A DNA stretch of 64,000 nucleotides from Angiostrongylus vasorum. Its lineage: Eukaryota > Nematoda > Chromadorea > Rhabditida > Metastrongylidae. Numbering within the stretch: the stretch's first letter is position 1; each line of letters starts with the position of its first letter. Shown here piece after piece: positions 60,819-64,000 of this stretch. The notes under the pieces are model-generated. The model worked only from the letters and a program-made list of their open reading frames with translations, made no database searches and was not told the origin of the DNA. The stretch lies in the NCBI GenBank assembly GCA_018806985.1, contig JADANN010000423.1, positions 62,001 through 126,000 of the forward strand. Direction: 5' to 3'. Position numbers and translations under genes: made by a program.

Positions 60819-61942
60819 CTCCCATGCTTCATTCAAACCTTTCAGATCTTTCTAAAAAAAATAGAGCAATTAGATGTTCACAGTTATAATCAGCAATGGG
60901 CAAATCAGCCAGATTTCACTAACTAGTACTTCCATAAACTTACGCTTTCTGATTTTGCCATCTTCTCTGACGGTATAGACGGTGAAGACGGTGTGCTTCC
61001 CATGGTGTCTGACATGTTTCGTTCAGATAGTAGTGAAGTTTCTACGGCAAGTTCTTCAACACTGAACAGGGATGGTTGAGCACAGATACTCCAAAAATCA
61101 ATTAAATAGTAGCTGAAGGTTTCGGATGCAGAAAATTGTATCTATCTTCGCCCCATTACTTCCCGTTTATTCCTTCGTTGGTTTTAACTTAACTGCTTGC
61201 TCGTCGGTTTAATACCTTCACGTTCACCTGTTACACCTTTCAATTACACACAGTTATATTGTCGTACGTAGATGAGCTCTTATGTATGAGGTTTGTACTA
61301 TGATTTGGTGAATGTCTTCAATAAAGTGGTCGGAATATATGATAAAAGCAGTTCAAGGTCACTTCCAACAAGTAAGCGCCACATCTATTTCACCACAGGC
61401 TAACAACCAATCTCTGACCATATCCTGCACTACAGCTGAGCTGGACTAACTATCCATGGGTACTTTACTGGAGGAGATGGCTGGAATGAAGTACTGTATT
61501 CGAGAGTGTAATGCTTTCGATGTTTCACGTTGAGATGAACCTCACTGAGAAACTCTTTCGGCCATGTTAGTCGATCGATGATTAAGGGGATGACGGTGGT
61601 ACATTTGATACACATACATGCATTCAAGCGTATTTGCAGGTGTGAATATACTACTATGCTGCACTAACTTTTGTATCAATATGATGTAGCTAATGCTAAA
61701 CCTGAGAAGTAAAGTCCCTACGTTTTTGGATCTGAGACATCCTTTTGAGTTTTATCGATGTTCTCTTCGAGTAAATCATGCATAATCGCTTTTTTATCTT
61801 CCTGAATGAACCTTTTTTCATTTTCGCTAGTTTTGTCTGTCGGTGTACAAGATCCTTTGCTAAATAAAACCTGTGAGGTCTCTGCTCGTATTTTGTTCGC
61901 CCTCCCATCCTCATCTTCTTCTGTTGGATTGTTTGCACTCAT
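60819..61942 (-). CDS. 5' exons of an unidentified gene, possibly the kinase N-terminus
   Basis: Three linked exons with matching phases: 61722-61942 (ATG at 61942, MSANNPTEEDEDGRANKIRA, acidic/polar, ending DKTQKDVSDPK), 60944-61061 (VEELAVETSLLSERN, then Ser/Pro-rich STPSSPSIPSEKMAKSES), and 60819-60851 (KDLKGLNEAWE). About 123 residues, mostly disordered in appearance. An attttag acceptor 19 bp upstream of the ATG suits SL trans-splicing. The next exon is not found; downstream (lower coordinates) lies the PLE and then the SH2 exon of the kinase on the same strand, so this could be a disordered N-terminal extension of that kinase. The phase of the SH2 exon does not directly match, so at least one further exon would be needed. 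Confidence 0.5.
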
Positions 61943-61961
61943 TGGTAATTTTCGGCAAAGC

Positions 61962-62244
61962 CTAAAATAAGGCATCAAGGTCTTTTATTTAATAATAGTC
62001 AAGTTAGCTATAGTGTTTAATAAATTTGCCTTTTTACAGTGTAAGAAGCAGCGCGCTATTGCCCGCTTTAGTTGACGCTACGGCTTCTAATCGAACACTC
62101 ACTATTCCATGTGTTAAAGGAGTTTGACAGTGGACGGAATATTGCCAAAGGCTTTCATCGGTGTGTTACAGTGATGTATTGATGTAAGTAGTCACTCGAC
62201 TGGTTAGACCAAAAGATAGATATAGATGGGATATATACAATAAA
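61962..62244. other. Putative promoter/5' region, nothing recognised
   Basis: Short AT-rich stretch upstream of the minus-strand start at 61942; no element identified. Confidence 0.3.
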
Positions 62245-62519
62245 ACGATAGAGCTCTCTGCGTTGATCATTCCCTGAAGGATGCGCCATGCATTCGACTT
62301 CATTAAGTGTCGTTGGAGGTGATTGAATGCATATCTGGCCTTTAGAATGACTCGCGGTGGCCTACCGATGTATCGAGCCAGTGCTGCTATCCTCCCAAAC
62401 AAGTCTGGTACCAATTTGCCGACCCCGACGGATGGAAGGCTTGGTGGGTCATAGGCGCGGCGATCGATTCCACGTGTGTGTCGCAGGGCGCCTCCGACCA
62501 CTGCGCCACACGCGCCCGA
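62245..62519 (-). mobile_element. tRNA-derived SINE, family A
   Basis: Reverse-strand full-length copy; head gggcgcgtgtggcgcagtgg at the high-coordinate end, adjoining a TA microsatellite. Confidence 0.9.
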
Positions 62520-62524
62520 TGATT

Positions 62525-62548
62525 ATATATATATATATATATATACAA

Positions 62549-62572
<24 letters not shown>
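62525..62572. repeat. (TA)n microsatellite, interrupted
   Basis: Two TA runs separated by caaata, directly beside a SINE head, as at 2928-3004. Confidence 0.95.
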
Positions 62573-62579
<7 letters not shown>

Positions 62580-62595
62580 GAGAAGGAGACTTTAC

Positions 62596-62833
62596 GTATT
62601 ATATAGATATTGATGAGCGATCCCTCTCCAGCCTTCGTTTTCTCAACGATATTCTTCGCTTCTTGTATCGTAGAATCAGAGACAATGTTCGTCCAAGGAA
62701 GGAAAATATTGGAGTGTTGGTCAATCAGTGGAAAACGCAATTCATGAATAACTCGTGGTATAAAGAAGGATATACCATTTTGTAGTGAATACCGATAAAG
62801 AAGACCACATTTGCCGGATACAGAGCCGCTCAT
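62596..62833 (-). CDS. Possible first exon of an unidentified gene
   Basis: Starts ATG at 62833 (MSGSVSGKCGLLYRYSLQNG), continues with FFIPRVIHELRFPLIDQHSN and IQEAKNIVEKTKAGEGSL, and ends at a GTAAAG donor in phase 1. Well-formed globular protein sequence, but no family recognised; its phase does not fit the exon at 61961. Confidence 0.4.
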
Positions 62834-64000
62834 TGAAGAAGTATAACGACATGAGACAACTCAGAAGACAATGAGCACTGTGACATACCACGATGAATCC
62901 ACCAGAGACACGAAGCATAACTTCTGAATTCATTCATATCTCGAACAAACGGACATGCATTGTTCCTTCACTCCATGCTTGACCATCTGTCCATCACTTG
63001 GAGATGAGCTATCTGGCCTAGCGACATACGAGGTCGGTTTTCCTCTTATGGGGAAAACGTGAGGAAAATTGATGGAACTGACTAGAACTAGTGGTCAAAA
63101 TTCTTTTTTGGATTCATAAGGAATTATCTTACGTTCCGCCCAGAAGAAAATATGGACGGATTTTACTTACAGATTCGATTTTAGTTTGTTAACCCCTATT
63201 TTTTCCGCTAGCACTATGGAAAAATGATTTTCCATTTGCATAATTGTAACTATTCTCCATTTTTTTGAAATAAAGGTCAACTACATACGCCCATGCAAAA
63301 ATAATGAGAAATCTTTTTGTGAGTTGGAAACCCACTACTTGAAAAAGACGATTGCGGTGCTTACAGTGTCTTACCTGCCCTATATGAAGGGACTGATCGA
63401 TAATTTCACAATGTCTTTGGTCGGTATTGATTATTCATTGCTGCTATCACCAGAGAAAAACCATAAAAACATGGAAAATTCTAGAAGCATCCTCACTTAC
63501 AGCTAGTTTTAATGTGAAATAGTCCAAATGATTTATATATTTACGATTCCTGAAAAAAGACTATGTCAACACTGCAGAAAGTCGTTTATATATACTTGAA
63601 GAATTTTTTGGCCAAAAAATGGAATTCTACGGTGATTTACTTTCAGTGCTTCATTTTTTTTTCGAGTGTAGGTAGTTCTCTCGATGTGTCGTTGGATGAA
63701 TGAAATGGAGGAAAAAGAGTAAAAACAGGGCCGATTGTATTGAAATCTTAAACAAGAAGAAAAGGAAATTCGATGCTAATGGAGCTCTGTTGCTTGTTAA
63801 GATAGAAGTGACCAATTTGCTTCACAATGGATTTTAACTGAACAAAACGTAAGCAGAACAAAACATCTGTGAAAGACACGTGAAAATCGTCCTACCGCCG
63901 TGATTAGTTGATCAGGCTTGGATTGACCTATTTGGAGCTAGAGAACTCTTCTATTATAAGTTTCTCTGGCTTATAATCCACTACATAGAGAAAAAGAAAA
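62834..64000. other. No supported gene
   Basis: A 60-codon plus-strand frame at 63324-63506 is the only notable open stretch; no splice context or family. Confidence 0.35.

Noticed and set aside
62166..62501. 111-codon minus-strand frame
   Set aside because: It is a translation of a SINE A copy; the same peptide-like text recurs wherever the SINE does.

Overview
The window reads as nuclear DNA of a nematode, most likely a clade V parasite of the hookworm/strongylid type (inference). Support: genes split into many short exons with compact TTTCAG/TTTTAG acceptors; acceptor-like sites a few bases before several start codons, as expected for spliced-leader trans-splicing; introns of 1-3 kb packed with repeats; and proteins that read as metazoan housekeeping factors plus a nematode-style SH2 tyrosine kinase. 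No bacterial, viral or organellar features were seen.

Layout. 1197-5838 (+): last four exons of a GPI inositol acyltransferase (PIG-W/Gwt1) whose last intron holds a gutted RTE retrotransposon. 6797-10834 (-): complete ten-exon proteasome lid subunit Rpn9/PSMD13. 10896-11354 (+): intronless ORF made of three cortactin/HS1-type repeats, 61 bp head-to-head with rpn-9. 11.4-29 kb: gene-poor, dominated by tRNA-derived SINEs, Penelope-like element (PLE) remnants with hammerhead-like motifs, and an RTE element nested in a palindromic PLE. 30024-37093 (+): WWOX/DC2.5-type short-chain dehydrogenase over eight exons, meeting a possible FAIM-like exon (-) tail to tail. 39495-42275 (-): Asterix (WDR83OS), diverging from a dynactin-p24-like coiled-coil gene at 43040-43822 (+). 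44.4-49.8 kb: mostly empty. 49889-56870 (-): SH2-tyrosine kinase gene. 57960-60640 (+): PLE with RT and GIY-YIG remnants split by a palindromic SINE. 60819-61942 (-): start of another gene, or a far 5' part of the kinase gene.

The genes do not form one pathway. They are ordinary cellular functions: GPI anchors, proteasome, ER membrane insertion, dynactin, signalling. Most of the unusual structure is in the mobile elements: two tRNA-like SINE families, an untyped dispersed repeat, RTE copies, and inverted PLE ends whose conserved motif folds as a short-helix-III hammerhead ribozyme. Several conserved exons carry one- or two-base frame breaks at homopolymers, which look more like assembly errors than pseudogene decay.
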